A stretch of 64,000 nt of DNA from the IMG/VR virus record IMGVR_UViG_3300027770_001980, positions 62,001-126,000 of that record; one strand, given 5' to 3'. Numbering within the stretch: position 1 is the first letter of the stretch; every line of letters begins with the position of its first letter. This stretch comes from a virus. The notes under the pieces are model-generated. The model was not told the origin of the DNA. It saw nothing but the letters and a program-made list of their open reading frames with translations, and did no database searches. The position numbers were made by a program, and so were the translations under genes. Below, piece after piece: positions 62,072 through 64,000 of the stretch.

Positions 62072-64000
62072 TTAATCAATCGCAGGTTTACGTTTTCCAG
62101 GATTGTCTCCTCCTGTTTTAATAGGGTTACCATCTCGATCGGTAATGATACCACCGTTCCTATCTTTCCATACATTATCCGGCACAGGCTTGGCCGGGGT
62201 AGGGCCGTTGAGTTGCCCTAAGAAGCATTCGTAATATCCACGTTTCTTACGATGTATATCTTCGGTACAAAATCCCACTGCTTTATATCCTTCTTCAAAA
62301 TAATCCGATCCCGGATTAGTATTAAGTTTCTGTAAACGTGGATGAGATGTAAAATATAATACCGCAATTATTCCTGCATATTTAGGATCATTAACTGAAG
62401 TTGGATTATCAAGCAATTCTGTATCAACTGTTGAGTGTCCTCCCATATATAATAATTTACTAAATTTAGCGTAGTTACCCCTACCGGTCAATTGAATATA
62501 TCCACGCCCTATATATTTTCCACCATCTCCTGGTTGTGTATTTCCTAATCCTGCACCTTTCTTGGTATTATATCCATACAAAATTTCAGGTAGGCTATTA
62601 TTAGGATTTCCTGCATACTGTTGTGCCAATGCCTGATCACCTTTGAATACACTTGGGAATACAGCTAACAATCTATCTGCCTTATAACTAAATCCTTCAG
62701 TTACTGTTTTCCATCCGCTCTCTCCGCCGGCGATGGCTAATATAGTCGCCACCATATAAGGACTGGTTATGTTTAATTTTTTACAGGCTGCTTTGATATC
62801 GGCAATACCATCTTGTGAGGATTTAGCATTGATATCTTTACCATAAACAATATCACAGGTATTAGGAAGCACATCGGGCTTATTAGCAGGCTCCCCTGTC
62901 TGAGAAGCGGCAGAGGCTTCCGAAGGTGATACCCCAGCAGCAACACGGGGACTTGCAGGTACTTCCGGTGTAGCTGATTGTGCAGGTTGTGCAGGCACAG
63001 GTGGTGGACCCGGTTGTGCAGGTATTACCGGCCGAGCTGGTTTAGCTGGAATTGCTGGTGTATCTGCCGCAGTGACATCTGTAGCTGCTGGTGTAAATTG
63101 ATTAGGATTTATATTTTCATGCTGTGGCCAAGGTTCATGAGTTGGTACACGTTGCATAATGGATTTAATATCATCTGCTTTATAGAATACACCATTAGAC
63201 CATCCTTTACTAACCTGTCTGTTTGGTAGATTGAATATAGTTAACGGTGGTGGAATTTCAGCATTGTCAGCTACAGCTGGTGTACCTGCGATAGGTCCAT
63301 TTAGATGTATATTCGCACCTGTCGCTACAATATTTCCTGTTGCAGACAAATTGAGTTGAGAATTGGTACCAAGATTAACATTTTTTACTGCTGCAATATT
63401 TGTCGAGCCTTCTGAAGATAGTTTAGTATCTCTGTTGACATTTAAATTGTAATCGTTAGAAACTGATATCTTTACAGTATCACCTATTGTTTCATCGTGA
63501 GAACCCTTAACAACAATTTTTTGCTCTTTATCTACCAGCAAGAAATTATAGCCGTTTATGTTGGTTTCCATATTTTCGCCTGCCTTGACATGTATATGTC
63601 GACCTGCTTCAAAATTAATATCTCTATCAGCACGGAAATTAAAATCATTTTCAGAATGTATGCTGATACTATCTTTAGCATAGATATCAATTTTACCATT
63701 AGATGTTAGTTCTATCCATGCGGTGCCTTTACTATTTGCAATATATATTAAATCCTGACTATTGTGCATTAATATCTGATGACCTGTTCTGGTACGTATC
63801 CTAACCAATTCGTTCTGTCCATTAACATCTCCGTCATCCATGACAAATGTAGTTCCTCCCAATCTACTCACAGGGGCACTGGTTTTTCCTGGACTATCTT
63901 GATTACCTTCATTTGAGCTATATCCTATTTGACCACGTTTTGCACCAGAGCTGGTATCTAATGGGCCTGGTGTAGATATTCCAAATACCCCACTTGGAAC
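62072..64000 (-). CDS. 5: gp5-like baseplate hub/needle with C-terminal GH19 muralytic domain (N-terminus outside window)
   Basis: The frame continues past the right edge; the GTG at 63871 is not a start, because 43 more codons are open upstream (VPSGVFGISTPGP...). The first visible part (about 60-240 of 642) is the gp5/VgrG needle: RIRTRTGHQILMHNS, then beta-helix repeats such as SENDFNFRADRDINFEAGRHIHVKAGENM. A Pro/Ala-rich linker (about 310-375) follows. The C-terminal domain is GH19 (chitinase/endolysin type): AIAGGESGWKTVTEGFSYKADRLLAVFPSVF, with Glu in the catalytic position, and GRGYIQLTGRGNYAKF. It would pierce and digest peptidoglycan during entry. In T4 the lysozyme precedes the needle; here it follows it. 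Confidence 0.88.
   Translation of the reverse strand, partial: VPSGVFGISTPGPLDTSSGAKRGQIGYSSNEGNQDSPGKTSAPVSRLGGTTFVMDDGDVNGQNELVRIRTRTGHQILMHNSQDLIYIANSKGTAWIELTSNGKIDIYAKDSISIHSENDFNFRADRDINFEAGRHIHVKAGENMETNINGYNFLLVDKEQKIVVKGSHDETIGDTVKISVSNDYNLNVNRDTKLSSEGSTNIAAVKNVNLGTNSQLNLSATGNIVATGANIHLNGPIAGTPAVADNAEIPPPLTIFNLPNRQVSKGWSNGVFYKADDIKSIMQRVPTHEPWPQHENINPNQFTPAATDVTAADTPAIPAKPARPVIPAQPGPPPVPAQPAQSATPEVPASPRVAAGVSPSEASAASQTGEPANKPDVLPNTCDIVYGKDINAKSSQDGIADIKAACKKLNITSPYMVATILAIAGGESGWKTVTEGFSYKADRLLAVFPSVFKGDQALAQQYAGNPNNSLPEILYGYNTKKGAGLGNTQPGDGGKYIGRGYIQLTGRGNYAKFSKLLYMGGHSTVDTELLDNPTSVNDPKYAGIIAVLYFTSHPRLQKLNTNPGSDYFEEGYKAVGFCTEDIHRKKRGYYECFLGQLNGPTPAKPVPDNVWKDRNGGIITDRDGNPIKTGGDNPGKRKPAID

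Noticed and set aside
63869-63871. GTG as the start of the gp5-like gene
   Set aside because: Forty-three further in-frame codons without a stop reach the window edge, and the gp5 family has an N-terminal OB domain that must lie upstream.
1-64000. tRNA genes, CRISPR arrays, insertion sequences, integrase or attachment sites
   Set aside because: I looked through the intergenic gaps, all short, and saw no cloverleaf, spaced repeats, transposase or integrase motifs. A tRNAscan run would be decisive.

Overview
The window is a dense, almost gap-free stretch of a large tailed-phage genome of the T4-like (myovirus) kind, most like the T4-type phages of aquatic bacteria. The signs are a family B DNA polymerase with a clamp-binding C-terminal tail, followed at once by a gp45-type sliding clamp; a FEN/RNase H nuclease; thymidylate synthase; a minus-strand baseplate block in the order gp5-like hub, gp25, gp6, giant wedge/fibre protein; and TATAAATA-like late promoter motifs. 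The host is probably a Gram-negative bacterium. No tRNA, rRNA, CRISPR array or insertion sequence was seen, and there is no gene-free stretch over 300 bases.

Layout. 1-1546 holds the end of an outer-membrane beta-barrel (autotransporter-like) protein, a putative holin and two very small membrane or exported proteins. 1553-5869 is a protein-quality-control cassette (J-protein, peptide deformylase, ClpA-type unfoldase) behind a near-consensus sigma70 promoter that overlaps a terminator hairpin. 5880-17999 is a plus-strand, apparently late operon: two fibre or decoration proteins, then about 10 kb of putative virion-cargo genes. The cargo includes a 1657-residue multi-enzyme protein (nucleotidyltransferase-like, ligase-like and HIGH-type adenylyl/cytidylyltransferase domains), a Dps ferritin, a deaminase fusion and an Fe/Mn superoxide dismutase. 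Several of these proteins begin with similar short peptides that recall the T4 capsid-targeting sequence, and two contain a recurring (Q/R)GV(A/E/S)E peptide that resembles prohead-protease sites.

18008-22521 is the replication core (DsbA-like protein, membrane protein, polymerase, clamp, small protein). 22505-29734 is a DNA-modification and sugar region: DpdA (7-deazaguanine DNA transglycosylase), a companion protein, a possible T-fold protein, a glycosyltransferase, a GalE-like epimerase, a divergent radical SAM/SPASM protein and QueE. 29738-34110 holds small conserved genes, a 2OG-Fe(II) oxygenase, a methyltransferase-like protein and the RNase H/5' nuclease. 34198-36627 is a MoxR AAA+ ATPase with its VWA/HExxH partner. 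36640-39334 holds small genes, thyA and an HNH homing-type endonuclease.

39331-64000 is read from the minus strand and holds tail and baseplate genes: three related fibre proteins, one small structural protein, a 4969-residue giant protein with two LamG-like domains and a propeller-like section, gp6, gp25 and a gp5-like hub with a C-terminal GH19 muramidase/chitinase domain that runs off the window.

How it may work together (inference): sigma70-type promoters drive the early and middle metabolic genes, and TATAAATA-type promoters drive the structural and cargo genes. DpdA and QueE would place a 7-deazaguanine in phage DNA, with the remaining steps encoded elsewhere or supplied by the host. 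The late operon may load stress-defence and nucleic-acid enzymes into the capsid.
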